Shown: positions 8,264 to 17,599 of the stretch, piece by piece | Layout: every line of letters starts with the position of its first letter | Numbering within the stretch: position 1 is the stretch's first letter | DNA from: Novilysobacter antarcticus | GTDB lineage: Bacteria > Pseudomonadota > Gammaproteobacteria > Xanthomonadales > Xanthomonadaceae | DNA length: 64,000 nt | Reading direction: 5' to 3' | Assembly (NCBI RefSeq): GCF_019802285.1 | Contig: NZ_JAIEUJ010000001.1 | Coordinates: forward strand, 974,261-1,038,260 | Translations under genes and position numbers: made by a program | Notes under the pieces: model-generated | The model's input: only the letters and a program-made list of their open reading frames with translations | Told to the model about the DNA's origin: nothing | The model's database searches: none

Positions 8264-11200
8264 TCAGTCTTCCTCAACAGCCACGCGCTCACCACTCAGC
8301 GCACTTGCAGCCAGCATCCGGTCCAGCACGGATTTCAGCGCGAGCGGCTTGAGCGGTTTGGACAGCAACGACTGGCCCGCATCGAGCACCGCGCGCCGGA
8401 CCACGTGGCCGGTGTCGGCGCTGAGGATCAGGGTTGGACGGGCACCGTGTTCGGCGGCCAGGGATTCGGCCAGCGCCACTCCGGTGTCGCCGTTGTCGAG
8501 GTGGTAATCAAACAGCCAAAGCGCGGCGGGTTCGCGAGCGAGATGCCGGCGCGCGCCATCGCGGTCCGCCGCAGTCAACACCTCGCAGCCCCACGCACGA
8601 AGGATCGCCGACAGGGCCGCCAGCGCCTGCGCGTCGTTGTCGACCAGCAACACACGCAGGCCGGAAAGCCCCCGCGGCGCGCTGGCGACAACCGGCATGC
8701 GCGACTCGACGCGCGCAACCTGCATCGCGAACACCGTGCCTTGGCCCGGAACACTGTGCAGCGTGAGGGGTGCATCGAGCAGCTGGGCGATGCGGTCGGC
8801 AATCGACAGCCCAAGGCCCAGCCCCTGTCCGGGCGCATCGATGCCGCGCCGGAACTCCTCGAAAATCGCCTGCTGCATACCGGCTTCGATGCCCGGACCG
8901 GTGTCATGCACCTCGATCCGCATGAACTCATCGCAACGACGTACGCCCAGCAGCACGCGACCGCTGGCGGTGTAGCGCACCGCGTTGGCAAGGAAGTTTT
9001 GCAGTGCGCGCCGCAGCAGCTGCGGATCGCTGTACACCCAGGCCCGGGTCGGCACGAAGCGGAATCCGAGGCCGCGCGCGGCGGCGATCGCGCTGAACTC
9101 CGATGCCAGTGGCTCGAGCACTTCGGCCAGTGCGAAGGCCCGTGGTTCCGGCACAAGGCCGCCCGCCTCCAGGCGCGACATCTCCAGCAATCCGGTCAGC
9201 AGGTCGCCGGTGGAATCCAGCGCGCCAGCGATCTGGGCCAGCATCGCGCGCTGCGCGTCATTGCCCGCCTGCACGGACATCGCATCGGTGAACAGCTGCG
9301 CCGCATGCAGCGGCTGCATCAGGTCATGGCCGATCGCGGCCAGGAACCGGCTCTTCGCGTCATTGGCGCGCTCGGCCTCGCGGGTGGCGATCTGCAGATC
9401 GGCGGTCCGTTCGATGACGCGCTGCTCCAGAGTTTCGTTGGACTCCAGCAACGCCGCCTCGGCGCGGCGGAAATCAGTGACGTCGGTGAACGTCGCGACG
9501 AAGCCGCCTCCGGGCATGGGGTTGCCGCGGATCTCGATGATGCTGCCGTCGGCGAGGATCCGTTCGGTGAGGTGCGGGGATCCAGCGCGCATGAACGCCA
9601 GTCGCCGCTCCAGCGCCCGCTCCAAGCCGCCGGCCGGTGGCGTGCCCTGCAGCATCGCCCAGCGCGACAGGTCGGCGATGGGTCGGCCCACCTGCAGCAG
9701 CTCGGCGGGATATTGGAATAATTCGGCGTAGCGCCGGTTCCAGGCGACCAGTCGGAGCTGTGCATCCACCACGCTGATGCCCTGGCTCATGTTGTGCAGC
9801 GCGGCTTCCAGCACGCGCTGGTTGAAGCGCAGGTCCGCGGACGCCTCACCAACGATCGCGGCCACCGTGTCCAGCCCCCGCGCGCTTTCGCTACGCGCCG
9901 CATCCAGCAGAACGCGCGCCGAGGCGGAGCCGAGGACGGCCGCGAGCTCGCGCTCGATCCCCGCCTCCACCGCCGCTGACACGGGGCCGCTGGGTGGGGC
10001 CTTCTGCAAGAGTTGCTGGACGCGGTGGCGTGGCAGGAAGCGCATGCCGGCGTCACGCAGACTCTGCGCATCCATGCCCCGGTAGCTGCGTCGCGGCGTA
10101 TCGCGACGCCAGCTCCAGGTCCAGCCGAGCACCGTGGCCAGCGTGCCAAGGAATAGACTGACACCTACGGCGCGTCCCAGACGGCTCCAGCCGGTCAGCC
10201 CAAACAGACCGTCCGGCGACAGCATGTGCAAGCCCAGCGGGCCCGAATCCAGCCACGCGGGCCGTTGCCCGACCACCTCGAACACCATCGGCAGCAACAG
10301 CACCCAGGCCCAGGCCGCGAATCCCACGACCACGCCGATCACGGCCGCGCGCGGCGGCGTTTGCGGCCGCCACACCGCGAAGCCCAGCGCTGGCGCGAGC
10401 GTCGCCAACGCCGAGAACGACACCGCCCCCACGTCCGCCAGCGCCTCGTTGCCGCCCACCAGCCGGCTATAGGCCCAGGCCAGCAGCATGATCGCGACGA
10501 TGCCGATCCGCCGCAGCATCAACACGCTGCCGCGCAGGTCGCTGCCATCGTTGCGCGACCATGCGCCGCGCAGCAGTCCCGGCGCGAACCAGTGGTTGCC
10601 GATCATCAGACCCAGCGTCAGCGTGCTGACCACCACCATGCCGGTAGCGGCGCTCAGTCCGCCGAGGAACGCAAACAGCGCCAGGCCCTCATGGCCCTGC
10701 GACAACGGCAGCGCCAGCACGTACATGTCGGATGGCACCGAGTCGCCGAGCAACGCCGCACCGGCGGTCGCCAGCGGCAGGACCGGCAAGGCGATCAGGA
10801 TCAGGTACAGCGGAAACTGCCAGCGTGCGGTGCGCACGTCGCGCTCGTCGCGACACTCGACCACGCCGATGTGGAACTGGTGCGGCATGATGAACATCGC
10901 CAGCGCACCCAGCAGGACCAGTGGCAGGAAGCCGGCTGCGGGCGCCGCGGGCATCGTCGGTATCGACTGGATCGGGACCGGCACCGAGGCTCCGGCGCCG
11001 GTGTCCAGCCCGAGCCAGACAAACGCACCGATGGCGAGCATCGCGCCAAGCTTGAACACCGACTCGAATGCCATGGCGAGCACCAGTCCGCGGTTGTGCT
11101 CGGTGGCGCTCGCGCGCCGCGTGCCGAACAGCATCGCAAAAACGGCCATGGCCAATGCTACGTAGAGAGCGCTGTCCTGCCACGGCGGCGTAGCCAGTCC

Positions 11201-11647
11201 GGCATCGCGGGTGGTCAGCATGGCGAAACTCATCGCCACCGCTTTCAGCTGCAGCGCGATGTAGGGAATCAGTCCGAGCGCGGCGACCAAGGTGACGGTG
11301 GCGGCCAGCCACGCATCCTTGCCCAGGCGCGTGGCGATCAGGTCGGCAATGGAGGTCGCATTGGTCTCGCGGGCCAGGCGCACCAGCTTGATCATGAAGC
11401 CGACCGCGAGCACGTACAGCAGGATCGCGCCCAGGAAGGTGGGCGGCAGCGGCCAGCCATAGCGCGCGGCCTGGGTGACCGTGCCGTAGAAGGTCCACGA
11501 GGTGCAGTGCACCGCCAGCGACAGCGCATAGACGTGGCGCCAGTGACCGGCAAACAGCGCCGGCCGGCGCTCGGCATACAGCGCGGCACCGAACATCAGC
11601 CCAAGCCAGGCAAGGCTGGCGAGGGCGACCGGAGTGAAGCTCAGCAT
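8264..11647 (-). CDS. Hybrid histidine kinase with an N-terminal sodium:solute symporter domain, CrbS-like
   Basis: At 1127 residues it combines transport-like and signalling modules. Residues about 1-500 form the SSSF symporter-like membrane part with about 12-13 helices. A PAS domain follows (MSQGISVVDAQLRLVAWNRR to GGGFVATFTDVTDFRRAE). HisKA carries the phospho-His in FLAAIGHDLMQPLHAAQLF. HATPase_c has the N box NFLANAVRYTASGRVLLG, the G1 box HDTGPGI and GLGLGLSIAD. A C-terminal receiver has Asp in LWLFDYHLDNGDTG and Lys in LLSKPLKPL. The order SSSF-PAS-HK-REC matches CrbS/MxtR. Whether the symporter part transports, or only senses, is unresolved in the family. It converges on the CrbR-like regulator at 7587-8252. 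Confidence 0.9.
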   Translation of the reverse strand: MLSFTPVALASLAWLGLMFGAALYAERRPALFAGHWRHVYALSLAVHCTSWTFYGTVTQAARYGWPLPPTFLGAILLYVLAVGFMIKLVRLARETNATSIADLIATRLGKDAWLAATVTLVAALGLIPYIALQLKAVAMSFAMLTTRDAGLATPPWQDSALYVALAMAVFAMLFGTRRASATEHNRGLVLAMAFESVFKLGAMLAIGAFVWLGLDTGAGASVPVPIQSIPTMPAAPAAGFLPLVLLGALAMFIMPHQFHIGVVECRDERDVRTARWQFPLYLILIALPVLPLATAGAALLGDSVPSDMYVLALPLSQGHEGLALFAFLGGLSAATGMVVVSTLTLGLMIGNHWFAPGLLRGAWSRNDGSDLRGSVLMLRRIGIVAIMLLAWAYSRLVGGNEALADVGAVSFSALATLAPALGFAVWRPQTPPRAAVIGVVVGFAAWAWVLLLPMVFEVVGQRPAWLDSGPLGLHMLSPDGLFGLTGWSRLGRAVGVSLFLGTLATVLGWTWSWRRDTPRRSYRGMDAQSLRDAGMRFLPRHRVQQLLQKAPPSGPVSAAVEAGIERELAAVLGSASARVLLDAARSESARGLDTVAAIVGEASADLRFNQRVLEAALHNMSQGISVVDAQLRLVAWNRRYAELFQYPAELLQVGRPIADLSRWAMLQGTPPAGGLERALERRLAFMRAGSPHLTERILADGSIIEIRGNPMPGGGFVATFTDVTDFRRAEAALLESNETLEQRVIERTADLQIATREAERANDAKSRFLAAIGHDLMQPLHAAQLFTDAMSVQAGNDAQRAMLAQIAGALDSTGDLLTGLLEMSRLEAGGLVPEPRAFALAEVLEPLASEFSAIAAARGLGFRFVPTRAWVYSDPQLLRRALQNFLANAVRYTASGRVLLGVRRCDEFMRIEVHDTGPGIEAGMQQAIFEEFRRGIDAPGQGLGLGLSIADRIAQLLDAPLTLHSVPGQGTVFAMQVARVESRMPVVASAPRGLSGLRVLLVDNDAQALAALSAILRAWGCEVLTAADRDGARRHLAREPAALWLFDYHLDNGDTGVALAESLAAEHGARPTLILSADTGHVVRRAVLDAGQSLLSKPLKPLALKSVLDRMLAASALSGERVAVEED

Positions 11648-11698
11648 CGCCGGAGCATAGCGCGCGGCACGGATTCTGCGGACCTGCTCAACGGCACA

Positions 11699-11718
11699 GA
11701 TCCGGCGGTCGCCGGATC
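11699..11718. repeat. Perfect 9-bp inverted repeat downstream of aroA
   Basis: GATCCGGCG and CGCCGGATC face each other around two bases, about 20 bp after the aroA stop and within the space to the kinase start. There is no T tract, so it may be a weak terminator or a REP-like palindrome. The two-base loop means only part of the stem can pair. Confidence 0.4.
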
Positions 11719-11737
11719 GGGCAGGACCGGGTTGTCC

Positions 11738-13072
11738 TTACTGCCGGGACGACCCGGTAATCCCGTCGATGGACATTCCCACGCCCCGTGCCAGTTCGAC
11801 GAATCCGGGGAAAGAGGTAGCGACGGTCGCGATGTCCTTGATCCGGACCTCGCCCGAAGCCCGTTGCGCGGCGACCGCGAAGCTCATCGCGATGCGGTGG
11901 TCATCGTGGGTATCGATGCTGCCGCCGCCGAGCGCTCCGCCCTCGATGACGGCGCCGTCGGGCGTCTCCTCGATGCTGATGCCGAGCGTGCGCAGACCCG
12001 CCGCCATGGTCGCAATGCGGTCCGACTCCTTGACCCGCAACTCAGCAGCGTCGCGGACCACCGTGCGGCCGGTGGCGCACGCGGCGGCGACGAACAGCAC
12101 CGGGAACTCATCGATCATGTCCGCTACCAGCGCGGGCGGGACCTCGATGCCGTGCAGCGGCGCGTAGCGGACCAGCAGCTCGGCAACCGGCTCACCGCCG
12201 TCATCGCGGGGATTTTCCTCACGGATGTCCGCGCCCATCAGACGCAATGCCTGCAGCAGTCCGGTCCGGCGCGGATTGATCCCGACCGCCTGCAGGCGGA
12301 GCTCGGATCCCGGAATGATCGTTGCGGCGACGATGAAGAAGGCCGCCGAGGAAAAATCCGCGGGAACGTCGATGCGGGCTGCGTGCAGACGGTGCCCACC
12401 GCTGAGGCGGACGACGCCGGGCGCACTCTCCACCGGCCAACCGAAGGTGGCCAGCATCCGTTCGGTGTAATCGCGGGTCGGGTGTGGCTCGCGCACGACG
12501 GTCTCGCCGTCGGCGTACAGACCCGCCAGCAGTAGCGCCGACTTCACCTGCGCACTCGCCACCGGCAACGCGTAGTCGATGCCGCGCAATCCCGCGCTGG
12601 CATGCAGGCGCAGCGGCGGTGTGCCGCCATCACCGGTGTCGATCCGCGCGCCCATCGCCGTGAGCGGATCGGTGACGCGGCGCATTGGCCGCTTCGTCAG
12701 CGAGGCGTCGCCGACCAGGACGCTGTCGAAGGCCTGCCCGGCCAAGACGCCCGCGAGCAGTCGCATGCCGGTCCCCGAGTTGCCACAGTCGAGCACCTCG
12801 TCGGCGCCGCGCAGGCCATGCAGGCCGACACCGTGCACCAAGCAGACCGTCGGCGCCGGGGTCTCGATCCGAACGCCAAGCTGGGTGAAGATCCGTGCCG
12901 TGGCGCGGGTGTCCTCGCCCTCCAGAAAACCATGGATCTCGGTGGTGCCTTCCGCCAACGCGCCCAGCATCACCGCGCGATGGGAAATAGACTTGTCCCC
13001 GGGGACGAGCAGGCTGCCGCGTAGCGCGGTTCCCCTGCCAGCCCGCCAGTCCTGCCGTACCACCTCGCTCAT
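11738..13072 (-). CDS. aroA: 3-phosphoshikimate 1-carboxyvinyltransferase (EPSP synthase)
   Basis: Catalyses PEP plus shikimate-3-phosphate to EPSP, step six of the shikimate pathway. At 444 residues it is of normal length. The S3P/PEP-binding N-terminus LVPGDKSISHRAVMLGALA is intact, followed by LDCGNSGTGMRLLAGVLAG and the RPMRRV loop. Further on are DMIDEFPVLFVAAACA, ELRVKESDRIATMAAGL and THDDHRIAMSFAVAA, covering both halves of the fold. Its ATG overlaps the pheA stop by 4 bp, so serC-pheA-aroA is read as one leftward coupled operon feeding serine and aromatic amino-acid synthesis. Confidence 0.97.
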   Translation of the reverse strand: MSEVVRQDWRAGRGTALRGSLLVPGDKSISHRAVMLGALAEGTTEIHGFLEGEDTRATARIFTQLGVRIETPAPTVCLVHGVGLHGLRGADEVLDCGNSGTGMRLLAGVLAGQAFDSVLVGDASLTKRPMRRVTDPLTAMGARIDTGDGGTPPLRLHASAGLRGIDYALPVASAQVKSALLLAGLYADGETVVREPHPTRDYTERMLATFGWPVESAPGVVRLSGGHRLHAARIDVPADFSSAAFFIVAATIIPGSELRLQAVGINPRRTGLLQALRLMGADIREENPRDDGGEPVAELLVRYAPLHGIEVPPALVADMIDEFPVLFVAAACATGRTVVRDAAELRVKESDRIATMAAGLRTLGISIEETPDGAVIEGGALGGGSIDTHDDHRIAMSFAVAAQRASGEVRIKDIATVATSFPGFVELARGVGMSIDGITGSSRQ

Positions 13073-14211
13073 ACGATCGCCACCGGGTAGGAACCCAGCA
13101 CGCGCACCTGCTCGGCGAATTCATCGACCTCCGCCAGCGCCAGCCGCATCGCTTCCTGCTCGATGTGCCCGCCGACGTCAACGAAGAACGCATATTGCCA
13201 GCGCCCGCCATGGCCGGGCCTGGACTCGATCCGGTTCATGCTCAAGCCGTGGCGCGCGAACGGCGCCAGCACCTGGAAAAGTGCACCCGGCTGGTCCTTG
13301 ATGAAGATCAGCAGGGAGGTGCGGTCATTGCCGGAGGCCGGGAACAGTTCGCGCCCGAGCACCAGGAAACGCGTGGTGTTGTCGGGGCGGTCCTCGATCG
13401 GGCCGGCCACTGACTTCAGTCCGTAAACGCTCGCGGCACTGAGTCCGGCGATCGCTGCCGCGTCATCGGCGTTGCGGGCACGGCGTGCAGCTTCGGCATT
13501 GCTCGCCAATGGGATCTTCTCGGCGTCGGGCAGGTGCTGGCGCAACCAGGCCTTGCACTGGGCGAAGGACTGCGGATGCGAGTACACCCGCTCGATGTCC
13601 TCCAAGCGACCGCTGCGCGAGAGCAGGTGCTGGTGCACGCGCAGTTCCACCTCGCCGCAGATCTTCACATCGGTGCCCAGGAACGTGTCCAACGTCGACT
13701 GGATCGTGCCCTGGGTGGAATTCTCCACCGGCACCACACCGAAGTCCGCCGCTCCCGACTCCACTTCGCCGAACACCTCCTCGATGCTGCCCAGCGGCAG
13801 GCCGAGGATGGAGTGGCCGAAGTGTTTGTACGCCGCCTGCTCCGAATGCGTGCCCTCCGGTCCCAGGAAGCCGATCTTGAGCGGCTCCTGCTGGGCCAGG
13901 CAGGCCGACATGATCTCCCGGAACACCCGCACCAGAACCTCGCTTTCCAGCGGGCCTTCGTTGCGATCGACCACCCGGCGCAGGACCTGGGCCTCGCGTT
14001 CGGGGCGGTAATAGTCGATTGCCGCCGCGAGCGGTCCCTTGGCCTGGCCGATCTGGCTGGCGAACCGCGCCCGTTCGGCGATCAGCTCCTGGATGCTCCG
14101 ATCGATGCCGTCGACGCGCTCGCGCAGTTCGGCCAGTTTCGGCGCGGCCGGCTTCTTGGGCACCACATCCCGGCGCGAAGCCTTTGCAGGCGGCTTGCCC
14201 TTGGCAGTCAT
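13069..14211 (-). CDS. pheA: Bifunctional chorismate mutase / prephenate dehydratase (P-protein)
   Basis: Converts chorismate to prephenate and then to phenylpyruvate for phenylalanine synthesis. An AroQ-type mutase domain lies at about 25-110 (LRERVDGIDRSIQELIAER, then YYRPEREAQVLRRV). The dehydratase domain begins IGFLGPEGTHSEQAAYKHFG and has the conserved PVENSTQGTIQSTLDTF and the TRFLVLGRE region. A C-terminal ACT domain (RTSLLIFIKDQPGALFQVL, then MNRIESRPGHGGRWQYAFF) would bind Phe for feedback inhibition. A basic Lys/Pro/Ala leader of about 25 residues precedes the mutase domain. The start overlaps the serC stop by one base (TGATG). Confidence 0.96.
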   Translation of the reverse strand: MTAKGKPPAKASRRDVVPKKPAAPKLAELRERVDGIDRSIQELIAERARFASQIGQAKGPLAAAIDYYRPEREAQVLRRVVDRNEGPLESEVLVRVFREIMSACLAQQEPLKIGFLGPEGTHSEQAAYKHFGHSILGLPLGSIEEVFGEVESGAADFGVVPVENSTQGTIQSTLDTFLGTDVKICGEVELRVHQHLLSRSGRLEDIERVYSHPQSFAQCKAWLRQHLPDAEKIPLASNAEAARRARNADDAAAIAGLSAASVYGLKSVAGPIEDRPDNTTRFLVLGRELFPASGNDRTSLLIFIKDQPGALFQVLAPFARHGLSMNRIESRPGHGGRWQYAFFVDVGGHIEQEAMRLALAEVDEFAEQVRVLGSYPVAIV

Positions 14212-15296
14212 CAGCCGTTCCTCTTCTGGAAGTCAGCCATGAAGTCGGCCAATGCCTGCGCGCCGGAGACCGGCATCGCGTTGTAGATCGATGCGCGCAT
14301 TCCGCCCAGCACGCGATGGCCCTTCAGCGAGATCAGCCCCGCCGCGCGGGCCTGTTCGAGAAAACGTGCATCCAACTTCTCATCGTGGAGCGAGAACACG
14401 ACGTTCATACGCGAACGCGCGCTGCGCTCCACCGTGTTGCGATAGAAGCCGTCCGACCCGTCGATGGCCGCGTACAGCAACTGCGACTTGACGGCGCTGC
14501 GTCGGGCAAATTCCTCCACCCCGCCTTCATCCAGCATCCACTGGAACATCAGCCCGGCCAGGTACCAGTTGAAGGTGGGCGGCGTGTTGAGCATGGAGCC
14601 GGCGCGCTCATGGGCGGAATAATCCAGGATCGGCGCGCGCGCCTGGCCGGTGCGCGCCAGCAGGTCACGACGGACGATCACCACCGTCAGACCGACCGGC
14701 CCGAGGTTTTTCTGGGCGCCCGCGTAGATCACCCCGAAGCGGGAGATATCCAGGGGACCGGAGGCAATGCTGGAACTGAAATCGCCGATCAGCGGCACGT
14801 CTCCGACATCGGGAATCCCGTCGAACTCGACGCCGTGGATGGTCTCGTTGGCGGTGTAGTGCACATAGGCCGCACCTTCCGACAACGCCCAGTCCGCGCG
14901 CGCCGGCAGGTCCCGATAACCACCATCCGCCGTGTCGGCCGCTACCCGGGCGTCGACGTAGGGCTGCGCCTGCTTGATGGCAGTGGCGCCCCAGTGACCG
15001 GTAAGGATGTAGTCGGCGGCTTGGCGCGGCGCGGCGAAATTCAGGGGTATCAACGCCTGCTGGGTGGTTGCCCCGCCCTGCAGGAACAGGACCGCGTAGT
15101 CATCGGGTACCGACAGCAGCGTGCGCAGGTCCGCTTCGGCCTTTTCTGCGGCCCGCATGAACTCGGGGCCGCGATGGCTCAGCTCCAGGACCGAGGCGCC
15201 GGCGCCGTTCCAGTCCAGCAACTCCTCGCCTGCTTGCTCAAGGACTGCTTCGGGAAGGGCCGCAGGGCCAGCGCTGAAGTTGTACGGACGTGACAT
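14211..15296 (-). CDS. serC: Phosphoserine aminotransferase
   Basis: A PLP enzyme of 361 residues, the usual length. It makes 3-phosphoserine from 3-phosphohydroxypyruvate and also acts in the 4-phosphohydroxythreonine step of pyridoxal phosphate synthesis. Hallmarks are [18 protein letters not shown] at the N-terminus, [17 protein letters not shown], the cofactor region [20 protein letters not shown] with Lys in [16 protein letters not shown], and the C-terminal [15 protein letters not shown] 15296 is chosen by homology because the family starts two residues before RPYNFSAGP; no convincing Shine-Dalgarno is visible. It is first in the serC-pheA-aroA unit. Confidence 0.96.
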   Translation of the reverse strand: MSRPYNFSAGPAALPEAVLEQAGEELLDWNGAGASVLELSHRGPEFMRAAEKAEADLRTLLSVPDDYAVLFLQGGATTQQALIPLNFAAPRQAADYILTGHWGATAIKQAQPYVDARVAADTADGGYRDLPARADWALSEGAAYVHYTANETIHGVEFDGIPDVGDVPLIGDFSSSIASGPLDISRFGVIYAGAQKNLGPVGLTVVIVRRDLLARTGQARAPILDYSAHERAGSMLNTPPTFNWYLAGLMFQWMLDEGGVEEFARRSAVKSQLLYAAIDGSDGFYRNTVERSARSRMNVVFSLHDEKLDARFLEQARAAGLISLKGHRVLGGMRASIYNAMPVSGAQALADFMADFQKRNG

Positions 15297-15374
15297 GGAG
15301 GCGTTCCAGTGGGGCGTGACCCCCAAGGTATGCCGCACTGCAGCAAGATGTAAAGACCGCCTCCCGACAGTTGC

Positions 15375-16172
15375 TCAGCGCGCGCCGTAAAGCAGCAGCA
15401 ACGCCAGCGCGCCGGCCATCAGCAGTGCCGCCAGCAACAACCACGGAATCCGCCGCAGGGAGGCCATCAGCGGTGAGCGCTGGGGACCCACTTCGGCTGC
15501 AGGCAAGTCAGGGGCGGGATCCGCAACCGGCGGCTCGGGCGGTGCCAGAACCCGAGGCGCTTCCACTACGAATCGATGGCTGGCGTTGAACACCACCTGG
15601 TCGCCGGCCATCAGCAGCCCTTCGTCCAGCCGATGTCCATTGACCTCGACTCCCCCCGATGCGCCAAGCGCACGGAACCTCACGCCGTCGCTGTGCGGCT
15701 CCAGCCGGGCGTGTTGATCGGAAATGCCGGCTTCGGCAATGCACAGCTCGGCGTCGGGCTGGCTTCCAACCGTGCACGGATGATCCAGATCGAAACAGCG
15801 GCCGTGGTGGGGACCACCGACGGCGCGCAGGACCACGCGCGCCCTGGGTGGATCGTTCGCGGCTGCCGCGGGAGCCGGGCCGGGGCGGGCACCCACCAGG
15901 GTCAGGTCGACCCCGTCCAGGTGCAGCACGTCCCCAGCTCGCAGCATCGCCATCCGCCGCACCGGTCGGCCGTTGACATGCATCACCTGCGACTGCTCGC
16001 GCAACTGCAGCCAGATACCGCGGCGGTCGATGGATATCTGCAGGCGCGCGTCGTGGGAGCCATCGACCAGACACGGGTTGCCGTCGCTGTCCTGGCCCAC
16101 GGCATGCACGCCGACGCCAAGTACAAGGTCGTCCCGCGCACCATCGGCGAATCGCAGTCTTAGGTTATTCAC
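15375..16172 (-). CDS. Tail-anchored protein with two FHA-like domains
   Basis: About 265 residues. The N-terminal half contains an FHA-like fold (HDARLQISIDRRGIWLQL, VMHVNGRPVRRMAMLRAGD). The second half contains a better FHA domain (TVGSQPDAELCIAEAGISDQ, HARLEP, VEVNGHRLDEGLLMAGDQV), which would bind phosphothreonine peptides. After a Pro-rich linker the chain ends in one TM helix (WLLLAALLMAGALALLLLYG) with a three-residue tail, so the FHA domains should face the cytoplasm. No ATG lies where homology begins. I favour GTG 16172; ATG 16217 is an in-frame alternative adding 15 residues. Longer versions would run into the divergent gene at 16280. The signalling partner is unknown. Confidence 0.72.
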   Translation of the reverse strand: MNNLRLRFADGARDDLVLGVGVHAVGQDSDGNPCLVDGSHDARLQISIDRRGIWLQLREQSQVMHVNGRPVRRMAMLRAGDVLHLDGVDLTLVGARPGPAPAAAANDPPRARVVLRAVGGPHHGRCFDLDHPCTVGSQPDAELCIAEAGISDQHARLEPHSDGVRFRALGASGGVEVNGHRLDEGLLMAGDQVVFNASHRFVVEAPRVLAPPEPPVADPAPDLPAAEVGPQRSPLMASLRRIPWLLLAALLMAGALALLLLYGAR

Positions 16173-16279
16173 TGGGGCGAAATCTACCACGCACGCCACT
16201 CGCGCGGGCACCGGCATGCGGATCGACTTGAGCCTTTCACTTCCGCCCCCAACACTGGCGTTCGCCCACGGAGATCCGC

Positions 16280-16555
16280 ATGTCCGATATCGATATCCAA
16301 CACCCCCACACCATGGAACCGCAGCAGGCACGCACGGCGGTTCAGGAAATTGCCGACAAGCTGACCGATCGTTTCGGGGTCGTGTCCCGCTGGGAAGGTG
16401 ACACGCTCCACTTTGACCGGAGCGGAATCGAAGGGAAAATCGAAGTGGCACCGTCCCGCCTGCACGTCACCGCCAGGTTGGGGTTCCTGTTTGTGGCCAT
16501 GAAGGGTCCAATCGAGTCCGAGCTGCGGCGCGTTCTGGATAAGCGATTCAGCTGA
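16280..16555 (+). CDS. Polyhydroxyalkanoic acid system family protein (PHA granule region type)
   Basis: A 91-residue protein of the family originally named for PHA granule gene regions. Visible features are the helical N-terminus QQARTAVQEIADKLTDRFG, a beta segment VSRWEGDTLHFDRSGIEGKI, and VAPSRLHVTARLGFLFVAMK with a C-terminal helix ELRRVLDKRF. It is a small soluble, probably dimeric protein of unproven function. A good GGAGATCCGC lies upstream of the ATG. It is divergent from the FHA gene. The presence of a 3-hydroxybutyrate oligomer hydrolase at 5698 makes a PHB link plausible, but no phaC is in this window. Confidence 0.8.
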   Translation: MSDIDIQHPHTMEPQQARTAVQEIADKLTDRFGVVSRWEGDTLHFDRSGIEGKIEVAPSRLHVTARLGFLFVAMKGPIESELRRVLDKRFS

Positions 16556-16620
16556 GAACAAGTCTCGCGGCGTATATTGAGCGGTCGATCTGCTCAGGCG
16601 CCTGCCGCCCGATATCCGCC

Positions 16621-17571
16621 ATGCTCACTGCTTCACCAATGACCACCGCGTTCTTGATTGCGCTGATCCTGGGGACTGCCGGCAGCGCGTGGCTCTGGCT
16701 GGTTCACAACCGGGCCACGGTGGTCGCGTTGGGCCTGCGTGCACTCGCGGCCATGCGCTGGCGCGAATCGTCGCGATTCGTCATCGAGGCGCTTGAGGCC
16801 CAGGGCTTTTCCGCCAGTCGCCTGTCACCCGACCCCACCCGCGGCCAGAACGCCGACCTGCTGCTCAACCGGGGCGAGCAGACCTGGCTGCTGACCTTCA
16901 AGCAGGGCGTGGATTACCGGATCGATCCCGGCATGGTCAGCCAGATGTCCGCAGCCGTGCGCGACAGCAATGCCAGCGGCGGCATCATCGCGACCCTGGG
17001 CACCATCCAGGGCGAGCTGCGTAAACATCCGCAGGAAATCGAGTTGATCGACGGCGCCACGTTGTGGCCGCTGATCAGCCCGTTGCTCCCGCCCAGCCTG
17101 CACAACGACATCATGGCCCGCGCGCGTCGGCTGACCGTCCGCGCCACGGGCATCGTCTGGGTGGTCGCGCTGCTGGCGGGATTTTTGGCGTCGCTCCTGA
17201 TCCCCGACGCCGTGGTGGATCCGACGCGCGATAGCGCCGATACGGCTGCGGCCTCGGCGGAGCGCGCCGACGGTCCAAGCCAAGCCGAATCCGACGCACA
17301 AATCCAGGCTCCGCCGATTTCCGGAAGCGAGGACGAGCAACGACGTGACATCGTTGCCGCCGTCGGTCGCTTGCCGGGGATCTCGCGTGCCTCATGGGCT
17401 ACACGCTCTACGCTGGTCGCCTTGGTGAACGCAGACGCCAGCGAGCAGCAGATCGATGGCATATGCAAAGTACTGGCGCCCTACGAGGACCTGCGATACT
17501 CGCGCGTCCAGCTGCAGCCACCGCCAGGCAGCGAAACCCCGGTGCGGTTCCTGCAATGCAACTGGAGCTGA
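16621..17571 (+). CDS. Two-TM protein with an Mrr-like restriction-endonuclease-fold domain
   Basis: Residues about 8-28 are a first TM segment (TTAFLIALILGTAGSAWLWL). Residues 45-150 resemble the Mrr_cat restriction-endonuclease fold: FVIEALEAQGFSASRLSPD, QNADLLLNRGEQTWLLTFKQ and a Gln-containing helix. In active Mrr domains the core reads D...(E/Q)xK. Here the Asp (NADLL) and Lys (TFK) are present but the middle acidic or Gln residue is Thr, so catalysis is doubtful. A second TM follows (TGIVWVVALLAGFLASLLIP), then a linker and a C-terminal domain of about 90 residues. Membrane-bound Mrr-like proteins are common in xanthomonads and are probably not restriction enzymes. Function is unknown. 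Confidence 0.7.
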   Translation: MLTASPMTTAFLIALILGTAGSAWLWLVHNRATVVALGLRALAAMRWRESSRFVIEALEAQGFSASRLSPDPTRGQNADLLLNRGEQTWLLTFKQGVDYRIDPGMVSQMSAAVRDSNASGGIIATLGTIQGELRKHPQEIELIDGATLWPLISPLLPPSLHNDIMARARRLTVRATGIVWVVALLAGFLASLLIPDAVVDPTRDSADTAAASAERADGPSQAESDAQIQAPPISGSEDEQRRDIVAAVGRLPGISRASWATRSTLVALVNADASEQQIDGICKVLAPYEDLRYSRVQLQPPPGSETPVRFLQCNWS

Positions 17572-17599
17572 GTTCCAGCCTCATCTCCGACTGACCGCC

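Noticed and set aside
10226..12535. Rightward 769-codon open frame
   Set aside because: Antisense to the CrbS-like kinase and aroA; Arg/His/Gln-rich shadow.
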